Source: an uncultured SAR324 cluster bacterium (lineage in GTDB: Bacteria > SAR324 > NAC60-12). From it: a stretch of DNA of 28,185 bases. The notes under the pieces are model-generated. The model saw only the letters and a program-made list of their open reading frames with translations. It was not told the DNA's origin and ran no database searches. Both the position numbers and the translations under genes were made by a program. The stretch spans positions 1 through 28,185 of the forward strand of contig CACERX010000016.1 in NCBI GenBank assembly GCA_902562015.1, written 5' to 3'. Positions within the stretch are counted from its first letter, which is position 1. Each line of letters opens with the position of its first letter. This document shows, piece by piece, positions 1 to 8,159 of the stretch.

Positions 1-1
1 G

Positions 2-928
2 TCACTATTAAAGCAGGTAGCATCAATTTATTGGGATTTAGTTGGAATTTTGGAAACTGTTAAAGTTAAGAAGAAGGCAGTTGCACTTTCAGAAAAATTA
101 ACGCGTGATAATCATGCAAGACTTGAAGCAGGTCTGCTGAATTCTACAGAAGTAAGAGTTTCAGAAACTCAACTTATGAGGGACCGTCAAAGTTTGCTTT
201 CCTCAAGACTGGATGTAAAGAGTGTAGAGGATCAGGTTAGATCTGTATTGAATCTTAAGTATTTGCCGGTTGGACTGTATCCTTTGGACAGGCCTTCCGG
301 GGGATTTAAAGTTCCGGATGATATAAATTCTCTTTCAGATACAATTTATAAAAATGACACACAGATTAGTTCATTAAATGCTTCTATTGAGCAAAATAGA
401 TATCAGTTGGAGCAGGAGTTGAACAATCAGAAAACAGATATGGATCTTAGCTTGTCATATATTTTAAATGGATATAGTTCAAGTACTTTTGGTGGTACTT
501 CTGATTTCGCAAAAAGTAAACTTCATGGAATGAGTGCCACACTGACTTGGAAAGTCCCTTTGGGAGATCAGGCGACTGTAGAAAATATTCAGAAAAAACG
601 ACTTGAACAGCAGCAACTAATGTTGCAAATCGAAGAACGTAAATCTCAATTAAGTTTGAATTTACAGTCGTTTTTAAATTCACTCAAATTGATTGAAAGG
701 GAAAAACAGACTGCTAAGGCAGTGAGCAAGCTTTCTGCAGAACAGCTTAGACATGAAATAGAAAGGTTCAAGCTTGGAAAGAGTACCAGTTATCAGGTTT
801 CTCAATTTCAGCAGGACGTTGTTGAGGCAAAACAGCAGGAAATAATGATCAGCATACGTCAGGAAAAAATAAGACTGGAATTATTAGCTTTAACTGGTGA
901 ATTTAAAGAAAAATATAAATTGAATTAG
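2..928 (+). CDS. TolC-family outer-membrane efflux protein, 3' part (cut by left edge)
   Basis: The reading frame is open to the left edge, so the N-terminus lies outside the window and about 308 residues are visible; a TTG at 50 is not a credible start. The opening residues (VASIYWDLV, then a charged helix with RDNHARLEAGLLNSTEVRVSE) match the helical repeat of TolC-like proteins, including the usual 'arg-leu-glu-ala-gly' turn. The rest is mostly long amphipathic helix with beta-like stretches around residues 150-190 (LSLSYILNGYSS, ATLTWKVPLGD). TolC proteins form a trimeric barrel and periplasmic tunnel. The next gene on the same strand is a periplasmic adaptor, 114 bases away, so the pair probably forms an exporter whose inner-membrane pump would be elsewhere or to the left. 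The substrate cannot be told. Confidence 0.85.
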   Translation, partial: SLLKQVASIYWDLVGILETVKVKKKAVALSEKLTRDNHARLEAGLLNSTEVRVSETQLMRDRQSLLSSRLDVKSVEDQVRSVLNLKYLPVGLYPLDRPSGGFKVPDDINSLSDTIYKNDTQISSLNASIEQNRYQLEQELNNQKTDMDLSLSYILNGYSSSTFGGTSDFAKSKLHGMSATLTWKVPLGDQATVENIQKKRLEQQQLMLQIEERKSQLSLNLQSFLNSLKLIEREKQTAKAVSKLSAEQLRHEIERFKLGKSTSYQVSQFQQDVVEAKQQEIMISIRQEKIRLELLALTGEFKEKYKLN

Positions 929-1042
929 AATTGATCACTTGAATTGAATCTTTGAAGCCTATATTGATCGAAGAAAAAATATAAAAATATAACTTATTCA
1001 AAAAGTTTTACAGATTAAAAAAATAATAAATCAGGAGAAAAA

Positions 1043-1945
1043 ATGTATAAATACAAAAAATTACACAAAATCTATTTTAGTTTTTTATTTATTTGGCTTT
1101 TTGGAGGGATATTTACATTATGGGGCAGTGAAATTGATGGTTCATACAAAACACCAATTTCACTTACAGGTCTTATTGAGCCTTCTGAAACTTTGCAAGT
1201 ACAGTCGAGTGTAGGAGGCCGAGTTGAAAATATAAATGTAAAAGTAAATCAGACTATTTCAGAAGATCAGTTGCTGCTTACCCTTGAAAACACTTCACAG
1301 AAACGCCAGCTGGAATTATCCCGGATACAACTCAAGATCAACGAAAATAATGTTAAAGTTAGTGAAAACAGTATCAAAGATATGGAAACTAATTTGAAAG
1401 ATATTAAGCGCAGGCTGGATGATGAAGAAACATTGTTTGAACAAGGTTCTTCAACTCGTTCACAGCTTGAATCTTTACAGCTGCAGTATAACAGGGCAGT
1501 ACTTTCTTTAGAAAAAACAAAACTTGCATATGAAAACGCTATCCTGACTCTTGAACGCTCTAGACATGATGTTGACATAAGTGAAGATGCACTTGAGGAT
1601 ACTTTTCTCAAGGCCAAAATAGGTGGAATAATTGCTGCCAAGTTAATCGAGGAGGGAGAAATGATCAGTCCTGGATCACCTATCTTTCAAATCATAGACA
1701 TAAGTCAGGTAAAAATAGTGATTCAGGCAGAGCAGCATGATTTGCCTATGATTAAGGAGGGTCAGGCAGTTGTTTTTGTCACTACAAGCTACAGGGAAAA
1801 GCAATTCACTGGTCACATAGAGCGTGTGGACTGGATAGCAGACCCTGAAACAGGACGTTTCCCCCTTCATATAAAAGCTGATAATCCTCGTCTGATACTG
1901 AGAGCGGGAATGAGTGCTCAAGTTTATTTGCTCTCCAAAAAATAA
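1043..1945 (+). CDS. HlyD/RND-type periplasmic adaptor protein
   Basis: A 300-residue membrane-fusion protein. Residues about 8-29 form a hydrophobic signal anchor. The first half of a biotinyl-lipoyl-like domain follows (about 38-78, with VGGRVENINVKVNQTI). A long coiled-coil hairpin covers about 80-185. The second lipoyl half (about 186-218, LKAKIGGIIAAKLIEEGE) and a beta-barrel domain to the C-terminus (GHIERVDWIADPETGRF, LRAGMSAQVYL) complete it. The ATG is preceded by AGGAG at 1033-1037, one of the few clear ribosome sites in the window. It probably couples an inner-membrane pump (ABC or RND, not visible) to the TolC-like protein just upstream. It converges on hemH with 18 bases between the stops. 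Confidence 0.88.
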   Translation: MYKYKKLHKIYFSFLFIWLFGGIFTLWGSEIDGSYKTPISLTGLIEPSETLQVQSSVGGRVENINVKVNQTISEDQLLLTLENTSQKRQLELSRIQLKINENNVKVSENSIKDMETNLKDIKRRLDDEETLFEQGSSTRSQLESLQLQYNRAVLSLEKTKLAYENAILTLERSRHDVDISEDALEDTFLKAKIGGIIAAKLIEEGEMISPGSPIFQIIDISQVKIVIQAEQHDLPMIKEGQAVVFVTTSYREKQFTGHIERVDWIADPETGRFPLHIKADNPRLILRAGMSAQVYLLSKK

Positions 1946-1963
1946 TTTAAGGCTGGGTTAGGG

Positions 1964-3019
1964 TTAGAGTTGCTTTCGGATAATTGAAGTCAGTGACTTT
2001 ATCCATTCAGGGTGGTCATTCAAAGACGGAACTAAAATAAGTTCTTCTCCACCACAATTACGGAAATGTTCTGCTGCTTGTAACCCGATTTCCTCAAGTG
2101 TTTCAAGACAGTCTGAAACAAATGACGGACAAAATACAACAACTCGTTTTATACCTTTTTCCGCAAGCTCCTCAAGATGTGGCTCTGTGTATGGTCTAAC
2201 CCACTCCTCACGGCCAAAACGGGACTGAAAGCTCACTGACCATTTTTCTGCATCTAGTTTCAGGCGTTCTGCAAGTAATTTTGAAGTTTTGTGACAATGC
2301 GCACTGTAGCAATATTTATTTTCATTTGTTAATTTCAGGCAGCAGTCCTTATTGTTACGGCACCAGTTTCCAGATATATCGCTTTTTTTCAAATGCCTTA
2401 GTGGAAGTCCATGAAAACTGAACAGCACATGGTCAGGATTATGATCGAGATATGGCATTCCTACTTTAGCCCATGCTTCAATAAATAGTGAATCTGAAAA
2501 AAATGGGGGAACAATCTGTAGCTGTGGCATGTTCCAGTCATTAATTATTTCCCTGTAAAGATCTGCTATTGCCCCTCCAAAAGTGCTTGAAGCGTATTGT
2601 GGATACATGGGAAGTACTATTATGCGACTGTATTGCTTAACTCGAAGACGGTTTAGGGCAGTTTTTATTGAAGGCTCGCCGCATTGCATCGCAAGTTCGA
2701 CATGTATTTGTTCCGTTGCAAACTCATCTGTCAAAGCTTTTTTCAGCTTTTGACTATAGACCATCAAGGGTGAACCTTCCTCCAGCCAAATTTTTTTATA
2801 TGATTTTGCAGTTTTTTTAGGTCTAAAGGGAAGTATAAAAATATTGAGCAGTAGCCATCGTAAGAAAGGATTTATATCTAGCACACGATCTGAAGAGAGA
2901 AGCTCCCTTAAATAATTCCGTACTTCCGGAGCGTTAGGAGCCTCTGGAGTGCCTAGATTTATCATCAGAATTGCGGTGTTTGTAATTTTACTTTCTGATG
3001 TACTGTTATTAGCCTGCAA
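1964..3019 (-). CDS. hemH: Ferrochelatase (protoheme ferro-lyase) with internal Cys cluster
   Basis: Inserts ferrous iron into protoporphyrin IX (or coproporphyrin III in some lineages), the last or penultimate step of heme synthesis. The 351 residues show the N-terminal NLGTPEAP motif (21-28), YPQYASST (139-146), SFHGLP with the catalytic His at 203, QSRFGREEWVRPYTEP (265-280), and the DCLETLEE motif with the conserved Glu at 306. Between the SFHGLP and QSRFG motifs is an internal cluster of five cysteines at 220, 226, 227, 237 and 242, as in ferrochelatases that carry a [2Fe-2S] cluster on an internal segment. The start is a TTG at 3019; an in-frame stop lies five codons upstream, and the family motif NLGTP near residue 21 leaves no better start. 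It is convergent with the adaptor gene. Confidence 0.95.
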   Translation of the reverse strand: MQANNSTSESKITNTAILMINLGTPEAPNAPEVRNYLRELLSSDRVLDINPFLRWLLLNIFILPFRPKKTAKSYKKIWLEEGSPLMVYSQKLKKALTDEFATEQIHVELAMQCGEPSIKTALNRLRVKQYSRIIVLPMYPQYASSTFGGAIADLYREIINDWNMPQLQIVPPFFSDSLFIEAWAKVGMPYLDHNPDHVLFSFHGLPLRHLKKSDISGNWCRNNKDCCLKLTNENKYCYSAHCHKTSKLLAERLKLDAEKWSVSFQSRFGREEWVRPYTEPHLEELAEKGIKRVVVFCPSFVSDCLETLEEIGLQAAEHFRNCGGEELILVPSLNDHPEWIKSLTSIIRKQL

Positions 3020-3151
3020 GTTTGCGTCTCTTTAAAATATTAAAAAATATGTCTATGTTAGTTTTAAGTTGTTAGGATTTGTTGTTTTAACTATGAAAAT
3101 TGAAGACTGTGAAAATACTAGTGATGATTTTTCCAGATTTCGTTAAAAAAA

Positions 3152-4342
3152 TCATGTTGTATAAAAGGAATTTATTTCAACATACTCCTTAGTTAAATCG
3201 CATCCCCAGACTGTTTCAGCAAAACCACCTTTTCCTACTATAACTTTGAGCTGGATTTCATTGTTTTGCAGATACTTTGAAATTGTATCTAGGTTGACAC
3301 TGCCGGAGTCCAGATTATGTACATTCACAGTCATAAGCTGGCTTTCACTACCAAATTGAATAGATAATTCTTCCAATCTTACCGGGAATTCAAATACTTT
3401 TCCTACTGCCATCACAAAACGACCCCAGTTTGGATCTGCTCCGTGTATTGCAGTTTTGACCAAAGGGGAATTAACAATTGATTTTGCAATTTGCAGGGCC
3501 ATTTGTTTTGATTCAGCTCCAGATACAGTTAGTTCAATTAACTTTTTGGAGCCTTCTCCGTCACGTGCTATTTCTTTTGCTAAATTAACTGCAATTCTTG
3601 TTAGTGCTTCTTCAAATTTTTTTGGATCTACCTCACCAGCATGGCCGTTGGCAAGGGCAATTACTGTGTCGCTTGTCGAAGTATCAGAATCAATGGAGAT
3701 TCTGTTGAAGGACTTGTCAACAACTCGGCGCAACATCTTTTGTAGTAACTCATGACTAAGACTAGCGTCAGTAACAAAATAACCAAGCATGGTTGCCATA
3801 TCAGGTTCAATCATTCCTGCACCTTTTGCTATTCCAAGCAAAGTTGCATTTTCAATTGACTCACAGCCCCATTTTGGGTTTGTGTCAGTTGTCATGATTG
3901 CACGAGCAAAGCTTTCAATATGTCTCGTAGAAGAACCAATTTTTTCAGGAATAGATTTACAACCTGCCTGGATTTTTCCAATAGGCAGACGTTTGCCGAT
4001 TACACCAGTTGAAGAGGGTAGTACCTGTTCTGGAGCAATACCAAGTGAGGATGCTGTCCAACGGCACATGTTTTTTGCGTCTTCAATTCCAGACTGGCCG
4101 GTGGCTACATTGGCAATTTTTGAGTTGACAACAATTGCCTGTAGTTGACCATCCTTTATATGTTCCTGGCCTATGATTACTGGTGCTCCCTTTATATTGT
4201 TCTTGGTGAAAACTCCTGCAGCGGAACATTTGTAATCAGAAGCAATTACTCCAAAATCAGGAGTTTCATCCTTTATGCCCAAATTTATTCCAAGCCATGA
4301 AAATCCAGGAACACTTTTCAAGGCCGGATACTCCTTTGCCAT
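3152..4342 (-). CDS. argJ: Glutamate N-acetyltransferase / amino-acid acetyltransferase (ArgJ)
   Basis: Transfers the acetyl group from N-acetylornithine to glutamate in the cyclic arginine pathway. Some members also use acetyl-CoA. The family's self-cleavage site is present as EPDMATMLGYF, where the Thr of ATM becomes the N-terminal nucleophile of the beta chain (Thr184 from the start chosen here). Other family signatures are PSSTGVIG, TTDTNPK and DGEGSKK. I chose the ATG at 4342 because AAGGA (plus-strand tcctt 4350-4354) lies 7 bases ahead of it and the protein then starts MAKEYPALKSVPG. A TTG 12 codons upstream at 4378 also stays in frame but has no ribosome site. The product is 396 residues, a normal length. 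No other arginine genes are next to it; it is divergent from the GspF/PilC-like gene. Confidence 0.95.
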   Translation of the reverse strand: MAKEYPALKSVPGFSWLGINLGIKDETPDFGVIASDYKCSAAGVFTKNNIKGAPVIIGQEHIKDGQLQAIVVNSKIANVATGQSGIEDAKNMCRWTASSLGIAPEQVLPSSTGVIGKRLPIGKIQAGCKSIPEKIGSSTRHIESFARAIMTTDTNPKWGCESIENATLLGIAKGAGMIEPDMATMLGYFVTDASLSHELLQKMLRRVVDKSFNRISIDSDTSTSDTVIALANGHAGEVDPKKFEEALTRIAVNLAKEIARDGEGSKKLIELTVSGAESKQMALQIAKSIVNSPLVKTAIHGADPNWGRFVMAVGKVFEFPVRLEELSIQFGSESQLMTVNVHNLDSGSVNLDTISKYLQNNEIQLKVIVGKGGFAETVWGCDLTKEYVEINSFYTT

Positions 4343-4567
4343 ACTAAAATCCTTGTGTATAATTAAAACTAAAGACAAACATTATTTTACGGATAGAAAT
4401 TAAAGGCGTCAACTGTTAAGGATATTTGTAGACTCAGTTCTTTAAAGGCTACAATTTATTTTTCTTGTAAAAATACCGACGGTTATTAAAAAAAATATTT
4501 GAGTAAAAATTAAAAATTATTTCATTTATCAGTTATAATTTAAAATATTTACAAGTAATAGCTCTAT

Positions 4568-5815
4568 ATGCCAATTTATAATTATCAGGCCTTTGACACT
4601 GAAGGTACATTGCATAAAGGGAGTAAAGATGCTGCTTCAGAATCCGAGGTTCGCCAATTTCTGCGCTCCAGAGAACTTTTTCCCAAGGAAATCCGCACAA
4701 GTCGTCTTTATAAAACAAATTTCGGTAAAGTTAATGATTCAGGAAAAATAAAGCTCCCCAAATTACCTTTTCGTAAATGGACTTCAGGAAAGGTCCTTAC
4801 TCAGTTCACGCGACAGTTGGAAGTTTTGCTTGATGCTTCAATTCCATATGACAAGGCCTTTCAATTGATTATTCCGCAAACAGAAGATTCAGGATTCCAA
4901 AGTATTCTCTCAGATGTTCGAGCTCAAGTTGTTGAAGGTATTCCACTGGCAGTCGCAATGGGAAAGCATCCGGAAGTGTTTCCGGCAATGTACGTGAGTA
5001 TGGTTCGTTCGGGAGAAAATTCTGGGAATCTCGGAATAATCATGAAGCGTCTTTCAGACTATTATGAAACACAGGAAAGAGTTCGTTCCAAAATAAAGGG
5101 TGCACTTATATATCCTGCTTTTATGGCTTTTTTTGGACTGGCTGTGGTAATTTTCATGATCACAAACATCGTACCTAAGATTACCAGTATTTTTGAAAGC
5201 CAGGAAGCAGCTTTGCCAATGCCAACCAGAATTTTGATGGGTATAAGTGAATTTGCAGTAAACCACTGGTTTTTGTTGATATTTGTAATAGTGATTGTTG
5301 TAGCTGCAGCAAAAGTATTTTTAATGAGCGAACAAGGTAGAATTTGGAAAAACAGGATTGAACTTAATATACCCGGACTAAGTAGCCTTAGAATTAAGAT
5401 AATGGTTGCACGTTATTGCCAGACTCTAGGGACCCTCCTAAAAAGTGATGTGGATTTGAAAACGGCACTGGAAATTTCCAAAAAAGTGGTTGTAAATAAA
5501 TTGTTCATTGAAAAACTTGATCAAATGATTATTGATGTGAACAACAAAGGGATTCCGCTTTCTGCAGCCATGGCCAAGATAGATTATTTCCCTGAATACG
5601 TTCGTCATGTGGTCTCAATTGGCGAAGAGGCTGCTAGACTGGATGAACTACTTGAAAAAATTTCAGACCGAATGCAGGAAGAAGTAAACATCTTGCTGGA
5701 AGCTATGACATCACTTTTGCAACCGATCTTAATTATGTTGCTGGGAGGTGCAGTAGGATTTATTGCTTTAGCAGTCCTTATGCCTATGCTCAATATGAGT
5801 CAAATTCTACAATGA
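4568..5815 (+). CDS. Type II secretion / type IV pilus inner-membrane platform protein (GspF/PilC family)
   Basis: A 415-residue polytopic protein of the GspF/PilC family, the inner-membrane platform that couples the assembly ATPase to pseudopilus or pilus growth. It has the typical N-terminal MPIYNYQAFDTEGTLHKG segment. Two T2SSF repeats follow, about 76-200 and 280-406, each with the SGE...G turn (MVRSGENSGNLG at 145-155; SIGEEAARLDE at 350-360). Three membrane segments lie at about 177-200, 233-253 and 382-406. No ATPase, prepilin or secretin gene is adjacent, so it stands alone here and the choice between GspF and PilC cannot be made from context. There is no good Shine-Dalgarno sequence before the ATG; a TATAAT lies at 4534-4539. 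Confidence 0.9.
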   Translation: MPIYNYQAFDTEGTLHKGSKDAASESEVRQFLRSRELFPKEIRTSRLYKTNFGKVNDSGKIKLPKLPFRKWTSGKVLTQFTRQLEVLLDASIPYDKAFQLIIPQTEDSGFQSILSDVRAQVVEGIPLAVAMGKHPEVFPAMYVSMVRSGENSGNLGIIMKRLSDYYETQERVRSKIKGALIYPAFMAFFGLAVVIFMITNIVPKITSIFESQEAALPMPTRILMGISEFAVNHWFLLIFVIVIVVAAAKVFLMSEQGRIWKNRIELNIPGLSSLRIKIMVARYCQTLGTLLKSDVDLKTALEISKKVVVNKLFIEKLDQMIIDVNNKGIPLSAAMAKIDYFPEYVRHVVSIGEEAARLDELLEKISDRMQEEVNILLEAMTSLLQPILIMLLGGAVGFIALAVLMPMLNMSQILQ

Positions 5816-5894
5816 AAATCAAAAACAACTAAATATTGAATTTTTTACGGATCTGACAAAAAAAATTGCTAAATTGCTAAAAAATTTGTTTGAA

Positions 5895-6781
5895 ATGCAA
5901 AATGTAGTTGTAGGAATAGGAGAAATTTTGTGGGATATGTTGCCTTCAGGCAAAGTGATGGGGGGGGGGCTCCAGCAAATTTTGCATATCATGTTCAGGA
6001 ATTAGGCGAGAGTTCAGTAGTTGTTTCATGTGTTGGTAATGATGAACTTGGTCGAGAGATTATTTCCAGTTTAGAAAACATGGAGATGTCAACAGAATTT
6101 TTATATGTTGACAATAAACATTCAACAGGTGCTTCTTTTGTGAAAATTGATAAAGAAGGAAAACCATCTTATCTTATTAAGGAGGGAGTAGCTTGGGATT
6201 ATATTCCAACCTCAACACTTTTATGTGAATTAGCTTCTAAATCTGCTGCAGTTTGTTTTGGTACGGTAGCCCAGCGTTCAGAATTATCAAGAATGACAAT
6301 ACTGAAATTTTTGGGATTAATGGGGCAAGAAACTATCAGAGTTTTCGATATTAATTTACGTCAGAATTTTTATTCGGAAGAAATTATTAAAACCTCATTG
6401 AGTTTGGCGAATGTACTTAAGCTAGATTTGAATGAATTTTCTTTTATTCAGAAAATATTGAAATTAAATGGAGATGAAAAAAAAATTCTAAGTGAATTAT
6501 CTCAGAAATATGATTTACATTTGATTGCGCTAACTAAAGGAAGTGCAGGGAGTATTCTTTTTAAAGAAGGTAATATTTCCAAACATGAAGGATACAGAAT
6601 TAATTTAGAAGATACTGTAGGAGCTGGGGATGCTTTTGTAGCAGCTCTCGTGATCGGGCTGCTAAGGGGATACAAACTTCATGATCTGCATAAAAAAGCC
6701 AATCATATTGCTTCATATATTTGTTCAAAGCATGGGGCAACTCCAAGTTTGACTAATGAAATTAGAAAACTGTTTAAATAA
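5895..6781 (+). pseudogene. PfkB-family fructokinase-like gene, frameshifted at a G10 tract
   Basis: Two frames together make one carbohydrate kinase. The ATG at 5895 opens a frame reading VVVGIGEILWDMLPSGKVM, which is the classic fructokinase N-terminus. It runs into ten G residues (5960-5969) and stops at 6003-6005 after about 36 codons. The other frame continues from the tract as GGAPANFAYHVQELG to a stop at 6781, with VAWDYIP, TKGSAGSILF and the catalytic-base motif DTVGAGDAF. With eight Gs the two halves join exactly as the family expects (KVMGGAPANF) to give about 294 residues, a normal length. With eleven Gs one extra Gly would be added. The activity would be ATP-dependent phosphorylation of fructose or a similar ketose. 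The break may be a sequencing error, a true mutation or a phase-variable switch; the body of the gene shows no other damage. Confidence 0.85.
5960..5969 (+). repeat. Homopolymer tract of ten G within the PfkB kinase gene
   Basis: Ten consecutive G residues in otherwise AT-rich DNA, located where the kinase's conserved Gly-Gly-Ala-Pro motif is encoded. Tract length sets the frame: 8 or 11 Gs restore the full kinase, 9 or 10 break it. Poly-G tracts of this length are known slippage sites in phase-variable genes of other bacteria. Confidence 0.95.
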
Positions 6782-6882
6782 AGTCGAGTAATAAAGAAGG
6801 AATTATGAAAGTAATTTGTTTTAACTTAGACCTTTTAATAAAGTAAAAACCCAATACAAAAGTCCTTTTTATATTTTCAGGC

Positions 6883-7929
6883 TTATATTCTCTTTCCACT
6901 TAAGGAATCGAATAGAAAAGTTTTTGTTACATCCAGTTTAATTTTAATAGGTATATCCAAATCACTTTCAAAATCCTTATCTTCCCTGATGGTGATAAAA
7001 TTTGAATCCATTTTTGAGGTAACAATGGTTTGTTCTCCTGTCAATTCAATAGAATAAATCATGGCTTGAATATGTGATGACTCATTATTAACAATCTCCA
7101 TATCTTCTGGTCTTACGCCTAAGATCACATCCTTCATAGGATCTTTTTCAATATTTTTTATAAGACACCCTTTAGAAACGAATTGGCCGTTCTCAATATC
7201 GCCTTTTATAAAATTCATTGAAGGTGAACCTATAAAACCTGCAACAAAAAGATTTGCAGGATTATTGTAGATATTTTTAGGTGTATCAATCTGTTGAAGA
7301 ATTCCCTCATTCATAATTGCCACACGTGAAGCTAAAGTCATAGCTTCAATTTGATCATGAGTTACATAAATCGTGGTAATATTGAGTTCATGCTGTAAAT
7401 GTTTTAGTTCAGAACGCATTTGCCCGCGAAGTTTTGCGTCCAAATTTGACAAAGGCTCATCCATCAAAAAAACTTTTGGTCTACGAACTAGGGCACGAGC
7501 TAATGCTACACGCTGTCTTTGTCCGCCAGAAAGCTGTTTTGGATATCGATTCAAAAATTCTTCAAGCTGTACCTGTTTTGCGGCTTTTAAAATTGCATCT
7601 TTTTTTTCCTCTCCTTTTATTCCTTTCATTTTCAGGGGATATCCAATGTTATCCTCTACAATCATATGAGGATATAAAGCATAACTTTGAAAAACCATTG
7701 CAACATCTCTGTATTTTGGGAGTACCTCATTCATTAATTTCCCCCCTATATAAAGCTCTCCATTTTCAATAGTTTCCAAACCCGCAATCATTCTCAAAGC
7801 AGTAGTTTTACCACAACCAGAAGGCCCAAGTAGAACTAGAAACTCTCCATGTTCAATCTCCAGATTCATATTGTTAACTGCTATTACTTTACCGAAACTC
7901 TTCGTAAACTCTTTTAGTTCGACATCCAT
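6883..7929 (-). CDS. Sugar ABC transporter ATP-binding protein (MalK/UgpC family)
   Basis: The ATPase of a carbohydrate-uptake (CUT1-type) importer, 348 residues. Walker A is GPSGCGKTT at 35-43, the Q-loop Gln is at 81, the ABC signature LSGGQ is at 133-137, Walker B VFLMDE ends at 158, the D-loop follows (SNLD), and the switch His is at 191 in VTHDQ. A C-terminal TOBE regulatory domain runs from about 235 to the end, with GVRPED. It is the last gene of the minus-strand transporter block. A 230-base gap separates it from the preceding permease, longer than the gaps inside the block, so it may have its own promoter. It is convergent with the frameshifted kinase. The substrate is not predictable from this subunit. 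Confidence 0.93.
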   Translation of the reverse strand: MDVELKEFTKSFGKVIAVNNMNLEIEHGEFLVLLGPSGCGKTTALRMIAGLETIENGELYIGGKLMNEVLPKYRDVAMVFQSYALYPHMIVEDNIGYPLKMKGIKGEEKKDAILKAAKQVQLEEFLNRYPKQLSGGQRQRVALARALVRRPKVFLMDEPLSNLDAKLRGQMRSELKHLQHELNITTIYVTHDQIEAMTLASRVAIMNEGILQQIDTPKNIYNNPANLFVAGFIGSPSMNFIKGDIENGQFVSKGCLIKNIEKDPMKDVILGVRPEDMEIVNNESSHIQAMIYSIELTGEQTIVTSKMDSNFITIREDKDFESDLDIPIKIKLDVTKTFLFDSLSGKRI

Positions 7930-8159
7930 TTTATCCTTAGTTTTTTCGGTGATTAGATGAGATACTTCTTCATTATTTAAATATTGCTAAATTTGGTTTT
8001 AAACAATTTATAGTTATGGTGATCAAGGAGGGTGGATCTAGTAATCATTTTAAGGTTACTGCCTCTGCAATCTTTCCAATTAAATAAGTTTTAGTTTTGA
8101 TATTATAAAATTTAACCAAATAGGTTTAAAAATATATTGAAGTCTTCAGAATTCATTTT
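7930..8159. other. Intergenic gap between permease and ATPase genes
   Basis: A 230-base AT-rich stretch inside the transporter block, with no credible reading frame and no strong hairpin. Only weak inverted repeats are visible (for example AGTAA and TTACT around 8039-8060). It may hold a promoter for the ATPase gene, but I cannot point to one. Confidence 0.5.

Noticed and set aside
1267..1641. Serine-rich antisense reading frame within the adaptor gene
   Set aside because: It is a shadow of the coiled-coil coding sequence on the other strand, with low-complexity Ser/Leu composition and no ribosome site.
4343..4378. Upstream TTG start for argJ
   Set aside because: It would add 12 residues with no ribosome site, while the ATG at 4342 has AAGGA at good spacing and the family's usual N-terminus.
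5867..5882. Tandem ATTGCTAA repeat before the kinase gene as an iteron or phase-variable repeat
   Set aside because: There are only two copies of eight bases, outside the coding region, with no further units.
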